A stretch of DNA of 64,000 bases. It comes from Tissierellia bacterium. Lineage in GTDB: Bacteria; Bacillota; Clostridia; Tissierellales; Peptoniphilaceae. The first letter of the stretch is position 1; every line of letters starts with the position of its first letter. The stretch is from contig JAUMWX010000001.1 in assembly GCA_030529425.1 (NCBI GenBank), forward strand, positions 332,062-396,061. Reading direction: 5' to 3'. This document shows, in pieces, positions 1 through 8,519 of the stretch. A program made the translations under genes and the position numbers. Below the pieces are notes generated by a model. It had not been told where the DNA came from, searched no databases, and was given only the letters and a program-made list of their open reading frames with translations.

Positions 1-1313
1 AAGACAGGATTAATGAAAATAAGCTTACAAATGAGTACCAAAAACTTATGGGAACTGCAATTATAGAGTTTGACGGAGAATCAAAGAATCTTTCACAAAT
101 GGTTTATTATACACAAAGCAAGGACAGAGAAGTCAGAAAGTCCGCTTTTCAAAAAGTGAGTGATTGGTTTGTGGAAAACAAAGATAAGCTTGACAGGATA
201 TATGACGAGCTTGTAAAAATTAGACATGAAATAGCAAAAAAGCTTGGATTTGAATCATATGCTGAAGTCGCATACAGATCTATGGGAAGAGTTGATTGGG
301 ACAGAAATGATGCAAAAAAATATAGGGATCAAATTGCCGAATGCATCGTTCCCTTAAACCAAAAACTTTATAAGGAACAATCTGAAAGAATAGGAATCAA
401 GGAATTGAAATACTATGATATTCCATTGATGTTTTTATCAGGAAATCCAACTCCTGTAGGAGAAGAAAAAGAACTTGTTGAAGCGGCAAAAGTCATGTAT
501 AAAGAATTATCACCTGAAACTCATGAATTTTTCACTGAAATGACTGAAAAAGACATGATGGATTTAACTGCAAAAGATGGTAAAGTTCCGGGAGGTTACA
601 TGACGTTTTTACCGATAACGAAGTTGCCTTTTATCTTTTCAAATTTTAACGGGACATCGGGGGATGTTGATGTTTTAACTCATGAAGCCGGACATGCATT
701 CCAAGGATATGTCACAAGAGATATTTATCCGAGAGAAAATGCAAATGCGGGCATGGAAATTATGGAAACACATTCCATGAGTATGGAGTATTTTACTCAC
801 CCTTGGATGCATTCTTTCTTTGGCGAAGATACTGAAAAGTATTTCTACTCGCATGTGGTTTCTTCACTGTACTTTTTGCCATATGGAGCGAGCATAGACG
901 AATTCCAAGAATTTGTTTACGATAATCCGAATGCAACTCCTGAAGAAAGAAATGCAAAATACAGAGAAATTGAGAAAAAGTATCTTCCTCATATTGATTA
1001 TGACGGAAATGAGTATTTAGAGAGCGGGGCGAAATGGCAAAGACAAGGGCATGTATATGAAATTCCTTTCTACTATCTTGATTACACTATAGCTCAAATT
1101 AATGCATTCCAATTCTTTATAAAGGACATGGAGAATCATCAGGAAGCATGGGATAGATATCTTGAATTGTGTAAATTGGGCGGAAGCATAGGAACCAAGG
1201 AGATAATTCAAAAAGTAGGTTTAAATAATCCTTTTGAAGAAGGGACTATATCCAAAATTACAAAAGAACTTGAGAAATATTTGGACAGTCTTGATAAAGA
1301 GAAAATTAAATAA
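1..1313 (+). CDS. M3 family oligoendopeptidase (5'-truncated by window edge)
   Basis: Zinc metallopeptidase of the M3/PepF family, expected to cleave short peptides in the cytoplasm. The reading frame is open from base 3 through the first ATG at 48, so the gene begins upstream of the window; about 436 C-terminal residues are visible, compared with roughly 560-600 in the family. The HEAGH zinc motif is encoded at 681-695 and is followed about 25 residues later by the METHSMSME segment, which supplies the third zinc ligand. The preceding GTSGDVDVLTHE context is typical of the family. The gene ends before a hairpin at 1324-1390. The family call is firm; substrate preference is unknown. Confidence 0.93.
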   Translation, partial: DRINENKLTNEYQKLMGTAIIEFDGESKNLSQMVYYTQSKDREVRKSAFQKVSDWFVENKDKLDRIYDELVKIRHEIAKKLGFESYAEVAYRSMGRVDWDRNDAKKYRDQIAECIVPLNQKLYKEQSERIGIKELKYYDIPLMFLSGNPTPVGEEKELVEAAKVMYKELSPETHEFFTEMTEKDMMDLTAKDGKVPGGYMTFLPITKLPFIFSNFNGTSGDVDVLTHEAGHAFQGYVTRDIYPRENANAGMEIMETHSMSMEYFTHPWMHSFFGEDTEKYFYSHVVSSLYFLPYGASIDEFQEFVYDNPNATPEERNAKYREIEKKYLPHIDYDGNEYLESGAKWQRQGHVYEIPFYYLDYTIAQINAFQFFIKDMENHQEAWDRYLELCKLGGSIGTKEIIQKVGLNNPFEEGTISKITKELEKYLDSLDKEKIK

Positions 1314-1323
1314 TTTTTAGAGC

Positions 1324-1397
1324 AGAGAATATTATAAGTGAAACTCATATTTTTTCGGAATTTGTAGGATCATTTAGTTAAATATTCTCTATTTTAT
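1324..1397 (+). terminator. Probable terminator of the oligoendopeptidase gene
   Basis: AGAGAATATT (1324-1333) pairs with AATATTCTCT (1381-1390), extendable by three more pairs with one bulge, and is followed by ATTTTATTT. The long loop of about 47 bases makes it less certain than the compact terminators elsewhere in the window. Confidence 0.45.
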
Positions 1398-1520
1398 TTA
1401 TAGTATGTAAATTATTTGCAAATTTTTATCAAAGATGTCCTATAAAATGACAAATATTTAATCATCAATTGTGATATTATTATTAGGCATAACTAATTTA
1501 AATTATTTAGAGGTAAAATT

Positions 1521-2180
1521 ATGAAGAAAAGAATTATTTTAATTTTTCTTTTAACGGCACTTTTAGCAAGTGCTTGTGGGAAAAACAATGAAACAAACAA
1601 GGACAAAGATAAAAATATCGTTCATGAAAAAGAAAAGAATAAAATGGAAAAAGAAAAAAATGATCATCAAGACGAAAAGAGTAAACAGGAAGGAAATGTA
1701 AATGAAAAAGATGATGATGATTTATTTCCGGATATTGACGAAATTAAGGATGTTGATTTTAAAAAATTGACAACTTCAAGTGAAATCAAGGATGTGATAA
1801 ACGGAATTTACGGGAAAGCCAAATTGGATAAGTCATTTTTAGACGGTCTTAAATCAACTCATATGTTGACGGATTTAACTAAGGCGGATAAAGATCTCTT
1901 AATCAGTTACCTTGGAAAGGAATATAAAGTAAAAGAGGGATATGTTTCAGAAAGCGGAATCAGCTCCAAAGCGTATTTGACTATTGTGTTGAGAGGACAA
2001 AATTCCGAGGATGCTGAAAAATTGGCTACGGATCTTAAAGGAAGCTTCAATAAAGAAAGATGGGTATGTGTAACGCCGGAATCTGTTAAGATTTCATCCA
2101 AAGGAGATTTGGTAATTTTATCGGCGGGAGAAAAAAAAGTTGCGGACGAAATTGTAAAAGCGTTTGAAATGTTAAAATAG
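1521..2180 (+). CDS. Lipoprotein, DUF4358-like
   Basis: A 219-residue exported lipoprotein: signal peptide with lipobox LLASAC, so Cys19 would be lipidated, then a highly charged Lys/Glu/Asp linker (residues about 20-75) and a folded C-terminal domain of about 130 residues. The spacing of that domain resembles the DUF4358 lipoproteins often found beside MBOAT acyltransferases, but I cannot confirm the family without a profile search. RBS AGAGG lies upstream of the ATG. Its stop is separated by a single base from the MBOAT start, so the two are almost certainly co-transcribed, which suggests a role in the same surface-modification process. Confidence 0.7.
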   Translation: MKKRIILIFLLTALLASACGKNNETNKDKDKNIVHEKEKNKMEKEKNDHQDEKSKQEGNVNEKDDDDLFPDIDEIKDVDFKKLTTSSEIKDVINGIYGKAKLDKSFLDGLKSTHMLTDLTKADKDLLISYLGKEYKVKEGYVSESGISSKAYLTIVLRGQNSEDAEKLATDLKGSFNKERWVCVTPESVKISSKGDLVILSAGEKKVADEIVKAFEMLK

Positions 2181-2181
2181 T

Positions 2182-3549
2182 ATGGTTTTTTCAAGCTTGA
2201 TTTTTATATATTACTTTTTACCGCTTTCAGTAATCAGCTACTATGCTGTGGGAAATAAATATAAAAATGCCGTAATTGCATTTTACAGTTTATTGTTCTT
2301 TTTTCTGGGAGAGCCCAAGTATGTCTGGTTATTACTAACTGTAGTGGCAATCAGTTACATATATGGAATAATTTATTTAAAATCAAATGATTTTGTAAGA
2401 AAATTTACAAAATATATTGCAATTGTCGGAATTTTCCTTTTTCTTTTGTACTATAAATATTTTGATTTTATGATAGAACAACTGAATTTGGCATTCGGTT
2501 TAAATATAGATTTATTCAAAATATCTTTGCCTTTGGGAATCAGTTTTTATGTGTTTCAGGCTACAAGTTATGTTTTGGATGTCTATAGAAAGGATATCGC
2601 CCCTGAGAGAAGCATTATAAATTACATTTCTTATCTAACATTTTTTCCTCAACTTATTGCAGGACCCATTGTAAGATACAAGGATGTACAGTACAACATA
2701 TACCACAAAGAAGTTGATTTTGAGAAGATATCGAGAGGTATATACAGATTCATTTTGGGACTTGGAAAAAAGGTTCTGCTGGCAAACCAGTTGGGCATGA
2801 TTTCAAGCATTGATAATCATGGAAGTACTCTTATCTTTTGGCTAAAATCAATAGCCTTTACACTACAGATTTATTTTGATTTTTCCGGATATTCGGATAT
2901 GGCGGTAGGAATGGGGCAAATGTTCGGGTATGATTTCCCGGAAAACTTTAACTATCCTTTCATTTCCAAGAGTGTAACTGAGTTTTGGAAAAGATGGCAT
3001 ATGACACTGAGTATTTGGTTTAGAGAATATTTATACATTCCTTTGGGCGGAAATAAGGTGTCGATAGGGAGATGGATATTAAATATAATTGTTGTCTGGA
3101 TTTTTACAGGATTGTGGCATGGTGCCGGATGGAATTTTATCGTTTGGGGATTGATTATGGCGATTATGATTATCATGGAGAAAATCTTTAATAAATATTT
3201 AGATAGAATGCCCGATTTTATAAGAATTTTCTTTACATTTATTTTCATAAACATATCCTTTGTCATATTTGAAAGCAACACTTTGACAGAGGCAATATAT
3301 TCCTTGAAAACTATGTTTTTGTTGGAAAATTTGGAATTCAGCAATCCGTTAACAGTCTTTTATTTAAAGGATAATTGGTTTTTGATTGTGATATCTTTAA
3401 TATTTTCAATGCCGATTACTTCGAAAGTAAAATTAAACGAAAGATTAGAGAAACTTGTGATATTGGTAATATCTGTCATTATTTTATATCTTTCAACTGC
3501 GAGTTTGGTTGGAGATTCATTTAATCCGTTTCTTTATTTCAGATTCTAG
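2182..3549 (+). CDS. MBOAT family O-acyltransferase (AlgI/DltB-like)
   Basis: Polytopic membrane protein of 455 residues that should pass acyl (usually acetyl) groups across the membrane to a cell-surface polymer. The family signature is clear: EFWKRWHMTLSIWFREYLY with His273, and WHGAGWNFIVWG with the presumed catalytic His313. About ten or more hydrophobic segments are visible. It sits between a lipoprotein gene (1-base gap) and a DHHW protein gene (9-base gap), the arrangement of polymer O-acetylation cassettes such as AlgI with AlgJ/AlgX. The acceptor polymer cannot be read from the sequence. DltB is less likely because no dltA, dltC or dltD gene is present here. Confidence 0.9.
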   Translation: MVFSSLIFIYYFLPLSVISYYAVGNKYKNAVIAFYSLLFFFLGEPKYVWLLLTVVAISYIYGIIYLKSNDFVRKFTKYIAIVGIFLFLLYYKYFDFMIEQLNLAFGLNIDLFKISLPLGISFYVFQATSYVLDVYRKDIAPERSIINYISYLTFFPQLIAGPIVRYKDVQYNIYHKEVDFEKISRGIYRFILGLGKKVLLANQLGMISSIDNHGSTLIFWLKSIAFTLQIYFDFSGYSDMAVGMGQMFGYDFPENFNYPFISKSVTEFWKRWHMTLSIWFREYLYIPLGGNKVSIGRWILNIIVVWIFTGLWHGAGWNFIVWGLIMAIMIIMEKIFNKYLDRMPDFIRIFFTFIFINISFVIFESNTLTEAIYSLKTMFLLENLEFSNPLTVFYLKDNWFLIVISLIFSMPITSKVKLNERLEKLVILVISVIILYLSTASLVGDSFNPFLYFRF

Positions 3550-3558
3550 GGAGAAAAT

Positions 3559-4647
3559 ATGAAATATTTGTATGAAAAAATTTATATAGTGTTGATATTC
3601 CTAACGGTAATAATTATCTCAATCTTATTAATATTCTTACCTAAACAGGAATTATCTAAAAGTGAAAGGAGAAAACTAGCGGATATTCCGAATATTTCAG
3701 TTGAAAATATTTTAAATGGGAAAATTTTGAAAGATTTGGATACCTATGTTCAGGACCACTTTCCACTTCGAGATGTTTTTAGAAATCATAAATTTAAATA
3801 TGATATCCATGTTATGCAAAAACTTCAAAGTGGAGGTTATGTTTATGTGCAGGGGCATCTGTCAAAAATAAATTTGAACGCCAAAGATGAGGCTTATAGG
3901 AAATCGGCAAGATATTTTAGGAGTATTTTGGAAAGACTCTTTAAGGATGGTAATAGGTATTATGCAATAATCCCTACTAAAAACTACTATTTCAAAGATT
4001 CATCTTATTCTAATTATGATATGGTTGAAGAAATCTTTAGTCAGGAACTTAAAAATGTGAAAAAAATTGATATTTCGTCAAAATTAAGCCTTGAAGACTA
4101 TTATAAATCAGACTTACATTGGGATATAGTGAAGATTGATAAAGTATCTGATTTAATGCTTGAAAGTTTAAATCGAAAAAGTTCAGGCGAAGAAAAAAGG
4201 ATAATAAGTATTGGAAAGTTTTACGGTTCATATTCATCCGCACTCGGGGAAACTTCGATTTATGATGAAATGCAATACATCGACTCTAAAGATTTGAGAA
4301 ATTATATTGCAAAGGACTTAATAAGCAAAGAAGAAATAGAGATATTCAATCCAAAGGAAATTAACTCTAATGATTCATATAATGTTTTTTTAGGCGGACC
4401 GAGACCATTGATTGAAATAAAAAATAAAAAGTATTCCGACGAAAAGACGCTTTATATCTTAAGGGATTCTTTTGCATCAAGCATCGTTCCAAGATTATTG
4501 GGAGGATATGATAGGATTGTTATGATAGATTTAAGGTATATATCACCTAAATTTTTGAGTAACTATATAAATATTAATGAAAAAGATGATATAGTTTTGC
4601 TTATTTCAGATGAAATAGTAAAAGATGTTAAAATATTTAAAAAATAA
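3559..4647 (+). CDS. DHHW family protein, AlgX/AlgJ-like acetyltransferase partner
   Basis: A 362-residue protein with one N-terminal membrane segment (about residues 8-30) and an extracytoplasmic domain. The motif SDLHWD (Asp185, His187, Trp188) matches the DHHW signature, and DSFASSIVPRLL near the C terminus looks like the SGNH-type serine block. QDHFPLRD near residue 60 is also typical. Members of this group work with MBOAT proteins to place acetyl groups on exported polysaccharides; that role is inferred here from the adjacent gene. Start ATG with AGGGAG upstream. A strong bidirectional terminator follows. Confidence 0.8.
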   Translation: MKYLYEKIYIVLIFLTVIIISILLIFLPKQELSKSERRKLADIPNISVENILNGKILKDLDTYVQDHFPLRDVFRNHKFKYDIHVMQKLQSGGYVYVQGHLSKINLNAKDEAYRKSARYFRSILERLFKDGNRYYAIIPTKNYYFKDSSYSNYDMVEEIFSQELKNVKKIDISSKLSLEDYYKSDLHWDIVKIDKVSDLMLESLNRKSSGEEKRIISIGKFYGSYSSALGETSIYDEMQYIDSKDLRNYIAKDLISKEEIEIFNPKEINSNDSYNVFLGGPRPLIEIKNKKYSDEKTLYILRDSFASSIVPRLLGGYDRIVMIDLRYISPKFLSNYININEKDDIVLLISDEIVKDVKIFKK

Positions 4648-4648
4648 G

Positions 4649-4680
4649 GAGATGAGTATACTTTTTACTCATCTCTTTTA
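4649..4680. terminator. Bidirectional rho-independent terminator
   Basis: GAGATGAGTA (4649-4658) pairs perfectly with TACTCATCTC (4666-4675), followed by TTTTA. On the other strand the stem is followed by CTTATTTTTT, so it can stop both the DHHW gene and the convergent CPBP gene. Confidence 0.85.
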
Positions 4681-5580
4681 AGTGAATGAAAAAATAATAA
4701 CTAAAGGTACCAATATCAGCAAAATTAAATATAAACCATAATTTTTGAAATAAGATTTGAAATGCAATTTATCCGAATGACTCAATTTTAGATTTTCTTT
4801 TATATTTTTAAATTTTATGAAAATATAAATCAAGCCTAAAATTATAAGAACTACCAATATATATGAGAAAAAACTCATAAAGTCTTCTCCTAATCGCGTC
4901 ATGCTGATAGCTAAAATATTATTAATTACATGCAGCAGTATAGATACTTTAAGTGAATAAAAGTAAGCATAGTAACCGAAAACTATACCTAATCCGATAG
5001 TTGAAATGCTTTGCTGAATGTTTAGGTGGAATAATCCAAATAATAATGCGCTCGACAATATACTCAACAATGCACCATATTTTCTTGTAATCGAGAGAAT
5101 GACGCCTCTGAACAAAATTTCCTCAATTATCGGTCCGATTATAACGGCATATACGGCAATCCACAAATCCAAGTTGAAACTTATTAATTGTGTAACATTC
5201 TTAGTATCATAAGGAAGTCGCTCAACAATGAAATTTGATATTAAACCAAAAATTAGAGCAAAAAGATACATTGTTCCCACGGCGGGAATTATTTGTAAAA
5301 GTGAAAGTTTTTTTCTCTCTGAAAAAATGTTGACCCCTTTTAATTTATTTCTTTTCATATAAGAATACATCGTATATGTACAAAATAAAGCAGCGACGGA
5401 CAAACTCAGCCCCGACGGCAATTTCAAAGCAATCATAATCCAAGACAATGAATTAAAAGCTAAAAGATAAACAGCCACAAATAAAAATGAAGAATTAAAA
5501 GCTTTTTTTTCATTTGTATAGGAATACACCGGATCTTCTATATCTTGATTATTTATATCTTCATAGGATTTATTTTCCAT
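4678..5580 (-). CDS. CPBP family intramembrane metalloprotease
   Basis: Multi-pass membrane protein of the CAAX protease/bacteriocin-processing (Abi) family. From the start chosen here, residues 153-158 hold EEILFR, the EExxxR glutamates and arginine; later come FHLN and the HVINN motif, the usual metal-site residues. A longer frame opens at 5595, but the GGAGG element lies inside its first codons and is 7 bases ahead of the ATG at 5578-5580, so the shorter 300-residue form is preferred. Substrate unknown; relatives process prenylated proteins or peptides, or give bacteriocin immunity. Convergent with the MBOAT cassette and divergent from the nqr operon. Confidence 0.85.
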   Translation of the reverse strand: MENKSYEDINNQDIEDPVYSYTNEKKAFNSSFLFVAVYLLAFNSLSWIMIALKLPSGLSLSVAALFCTYTMYSYMKRNKLKGVNIFSERKKLSLLQIIPAVGTMYLFALIFGLISNFIVERLPYDTKNVTQLISFNLDLWIAVYAVIIGPIIEEILFRGVILSITRKYGALLSILSSALLFGLFHLNIQQSISTIGLGIVFGYYAYFYSLKVSILLHVINNILAISMTRLGEDFMSFFSYILVVLIILGLIYIFIKFKNIKENLKLSHSDKLHFKSYFKNYGLYLILLILVPLVIIFSFT

Positions 5581-5680
5581 CAAATTTTCCTCCATGAGTT
5601 AAAGTTAGTACAACAAATTATATCATTTATTCATTTTGCTTGTAAAATAAAAAAAATTATCAAATCCCGTGTTAGTCTAT

Positions 5681-5707
5681 TTGGATAATAAATTTTTATG
5701 TTATAAT
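5681..5707 (+). promoter_or_regulatory. Candidate promoter of the nqr operon
   Basis: TATAAT at 5702-5707 lies 23 bases before the start codon of the first nqr gene; TTGGAT at 5681-5686 is a possible -35, but the 15-base spacing is short. The -10 is convincing, the -35 less so. Confidence 0.5.
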
Positions 5708-5729
5708 GTAAAAATGGAGGTGATGAACG

Positions 5730-6713
5730 ATGTTTTCATTTTATGACAAACTTTTTCAAAAACAGAAAATGATGAGAACAGTTTTAATTGCGCTTGCACC
5801 TATTATAATTTATTCAGTTTATTTGTATGGGTGGAGAGCGTTGGCTTTAGTGGCGTTTAATATGCTTGTCGCTACTATAGTAGAATATTTATCTGAAACA
5901 AAAATTTACAAAAGAAAGAAGGTTACTGAAGCTGTTTTAGTAACGGCTGTATTGTTCACTCTTACTTTACCGCCCGCTATACCGTTTTGGATTTCTGCGG
6001 TAGGTATTTCATTTGGAGTTTTTTTCGGTAAAATGTTATTTGGCGGATTCGGTAAAAATGTTTTTAATCCGGCTCTTGTAGGTAGAGCATTTATCTATGT
6101 AAATTTTCCGCTTCATTTAACAATTTATTGGAATCAGGCAATGAACGGAACGAAGCTTTTTAATGGTTTGGGCGGTTTCACACATTGGTTGACACCTATG
6201 ATTGATGATGTAAGTTCGGCAACGCCTATGATGGCATTCAGAAATTTAGGTGAATCTTTGAACAATATTCAATTATTGTTTGGCAATATTCCCGGAGCTG
6301 TGGGAGAAACCTCAAAGGTTTTAATTTTGCTTGCAGCGGCATATCTGATATATAAAAAGGTTGCCTCATGGGAAATTATGCTTGCGAATGTGGTAGGATT
6401 TACTGCATTAACACTTATATTTAATTTAATGGGAGTGTCATCAATACCTAATCCGATTGAAGGGATGCTGATGGGAGGCTTCCTATTCGGCGCCGTATTT
6501 ATGGCTACGGATCCGATATCCGCTCCAAAGACAAAGATCGCAAAGTGGTTATACGGTATACTTATCGGTTGTGTAGTAGTTATAATCAGAGGTTTTGCTC
6601 TATTTTCGGGCGGTATGATGTTTGCCGTTTTGATAGGAAATACATTTGGACCTATAATTGATTATGTTGCAAACAAGGTGAAACAAAACAAAAAGAATAA
6701 GGCGGTGGCATAA
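5730..6713 (+). CDS. nqrB: NqrB/RnfD-type subunit of a Na+-translocating NADH oxidoreductase
   Basis: Polytopic membrane subunit of 327 residues carrying covalent FMN. The flavinylation motif is DDVSSATP, with Thr165 as the expected FMN attachment residue. GKNVFNPALVGRAF is the typical family core. The length fits RnfD (about 320-350) better than classical NqrB (about 410), whose N-terminal extension is absent; the last gene of the operon is nevertheless NqrF-type, so the complex is named Nqr here. RBS GGAGGTGAT precedes the ATG. First gene of a tightly packed five-gene operon. No nqrA precedes it: the upstream gene is a CPBP protease on the other strand. Confidence 0.88.
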   Translation: MFSFYDKLFQKQKMMRTVLIALAPIIIYSVYLYGWRALALVAFNMLVATIVEYLSETKIYKRKKVTEAVLVTAVLFTLTLPPAIPFWISAVGISFGVFFGKMLFGGFGKNVFNPALVGRAFIYVNFPLHLTIYWNQAMNGTKLFNGLGGFTHWLTPMIDDVSSATPMMAFRNLGESLNNIQLLFGNIPGAVGETSKVLILLAAAYLIYKKVASWEIMLANVVGFTALTLIFNLMGVSSIPNPIEGMLMGGFLFGAVFMATDPISAPKTKIAKWLYGILIGCVVVIIRGFALFSGGMMFAVLIGNTFGPIIDYVANKVKQNKKNKAVA

Positions 6714-7321
6714 TGAAAAAGAAGAAATCATTGATTTACCCAACATTTTTTATGCTGGCTTTATCATTTATATTAACTTTTGTGTTGGCATATTTAAATA
6801 ATTTAACTACTCCGATAATCAGGTTTAATTCGGAAATAGAACTGAAACAAAAGATTCTATATGTTTTTGAAATTAAACCCCAGTCAAATAAAGCTGAAGA
6901 TATAGACAAAGCTTTTACGGAGAATGTTAAAGAAAGCGAATTCGAGGGAGAAAAGCTTTTTGAATATGTAAAAGACGGAAAATCACTGGGTTATGCCGTT
7001 CCGTTTTCAGGACCGGGACTTTGGGGAGGAATCAACGGATATATAGGCTTAAGTGCAGACCTTAAAACTGTATTGGGAGTTGATTTTATAAAACAGGATG
7101 AAACACCGGGACTTGGCGGCAGAATTGTGGAGGCTTTTTATAAGGAGCAATATAGAAAACTTGATGTGTCAAATCCTAAGGATGGAAAATTGGTGATAAA
7201 TAGACCTGCGCCCGGCGGCAATATTGATGCGATAGCGGGTGCAACTCAGACATCTACATTTGTTGTAAAGATGATAAATGAGGACTTGATGAGATTTATT
7301 TCTACGAAAGGAGCTAACTGA
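6713..7321 (+). CDS. nqrC: NqrC/RnfG-type FMN-binding subunit
   Basis: A 202-residue membrane-anchored protein with one N-terminal transmembrane helix (about residues 7-28) and an extracytoplasmic FMN-binding domain. The motif D172-AIAGAT-178 followed by QTS is the ApbE flavin-transferase recognition sequence, so FMN should be phosphoester-linked to Thr178. GPGLWGGINGYIGLS and DETPGLGGRI are family hallmarks. Its ATG overlaps the nqrB stop by one base (TAATG), implying translational coupling. No apbE gene lies in this window, so flavinylation must rely on one elsewhere. Confidence 0.92.
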   Translation: MKKKKSLIYPTFFMLALSFILTFVLAYLNNLTTPIIRFNSEIELKQKILYVFEIKPQSNKAEDIDKAFTENVKESEFEGEKLFEYVKDGKSLGYAVPFSGPGLWGGINGYIGLSADLKTVLGVDFIKQDETPGLGGRIVEAFYKEQYRKLDVSNPKDGKLVINRPAPGGNIDAIAGATQTSTFVVKMINEDLMRFISTKGAN

Positions 7322-7926
7322 TGAAAAAGTACATTAAAATTCTAAAAAACGGAATTATTTTTGACAATCCTGTTCTTATACAGGTAATAGGAATTTGTTC
7401 AGCTCTTGCAGTTACGAACTTAGCCATGAACTCATTGATAATGGGATTGGCTCTAACATTTACAACTGCTTTGTCTTCTTTATTTATTTCTTTATTAAAA
7501 GATGTTACTCCGAAGCATATCAGAATGGTTGTACAGGTATTTATAATTTCATTCTTCGTAATAATAGTAGACATTTTCTTAAAGGCATATATGCCTGATA
7601 TGAGTAAGACATTGGGACCATATGTAGGTCTTATAATCACCAACTGTATAATAATGGGTAGAGCCGAAGGGTTCGCAATTTCCAATAAACCGATTGCGTC
7701 ATTTGTGGACGGAGCAGCAGCCGGTTTGGGGTACACTCTTGTATTATTATCGGTTGCCGTTATTAGAGAAATACTTGGATTTGGAGCAATTTTCGGAATC
7801 AGAATCATGCCTCAGGGATTTACACCTTGGACAATGATGGTAATGCCTCCGGGAGCATTCTTCATATTGCCAATCATAATGTGGATTGTTTACAATAGTG
7901 TTGTTAAGAAAAAGGAGGCTAAATAA
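7321..7926 (+). CDS. nqrD: NqrD/RnfE-type membrane subunit
   Basis: A 201-residue integral membrane subunit with about six helices. NPVLIQVIGICSALAVTN near the N terminus and PYVGLIITNCIIMGRAEGFA mid-protein are conserved in NqrD/RnfE; the cysteines in these helices correspond to those coordinating the intramembrane iron centre shared with NqrE. Start overlaps the nqrC stop by one base (TGATG) and its own stop overlaps the next start in the same way. It takes part in electron transfer across the membrane coupled to Na+ movement. Confidence 0.93.
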   Translation: MKKYIKILKNGIIFDNPVLIQVIGICSALAVTNLAMNSLIMGLALTFTTALSSLFISLLKDVTPKHIRMVVQVFIISFFVIIVDIFLKAYMPDMSKTLGPYVGLIITNCIIMGRAEGFAISNKPIASFVDGAAAGLGYTLVLLSVAVIREILGFGAIFGIRIMPQGFTPWTMMVMPPGAFFILPIIMWIVYNSVVKKKEAK

Positions 7927-8510
7927 TGAATGTACATCCTTTAGTAATATTTTTTGCATCGATATTTACAAGTAATATGATATTCAGCAACTTCCTTGGA
8001 ATGTGCTCATTTATAGCGGTAAGTAAGGAAGTAGAGACTGCAACGGGACTGGGAATCGCGGTTACATTCGTACTGTCGGTTACGACCGTTTTGAATTATT
8101 TCATTTATAAATTGTTGGTATATTTCAATATTGAGTATCTGAGATTTATTATTTTTATAATAGTAATTGCGGCATTTGTTCAAGTTCTTGAGATGATTTT
8201 AGAGAGATATGTACCGAATCTGTATTATGCGTTGGGTATTTTTCTGCCATTGATTACAGTTAACTGTGCAATCCTTGGGGTTTCACTATTTATGGTAATA
8301 AGAAATTATAACCTTATGCAATCTGTAGGTTTCGGTATAGGTTCAGGTCTTGGATGGGCTTTGGCAATAATTTCAATGGCGGGAATAAGATCCAGAATAA
8401 ATGAAAACAATTTACCTGAAGGCTTGAGAGGAGCGCCTATTACATTAATCATAACAGGAATAATGGCTATGGCATTCATCGGTTTTTCCGGCATCGTACA
8501 AATATCATAG
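7926..8510 (+). CDS. nqrE: NqrE/RnfA-type membrane subunit
   Basis: A 194-residue polytopic subunit, inverted-topology partner of NqrD. NMIFSNFLGMCSFIAVSK and PLITVNCAILGVSLF are the conserved half-motifs, each with a Cys expected to ligate the intramembrane iron. Length is normal for the family. Start overlaps nqrD by one base; nqrF follows after a 9-base gap containing AGGAG. Confidence 0.93.
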   Translation: MNVHPLVIFFASIFTSNMIFSNFLGMCSFIAVSKEVETATGLGIAVTFVLSVTTVLNYFIYKLLVYFNIEYLRFIIFIIVIAAFVQVLEMILERYVPNLYYALGIFLPLITVNCAILGVSLFMVIRNYNLMQSVGFGIGSGLGWALAIISMAGIRSRINENNLPEGLRGAPITLIITGIMAMAFIGFSGIVQIS

Positions 8511-8519
8511 GAGATTAAA

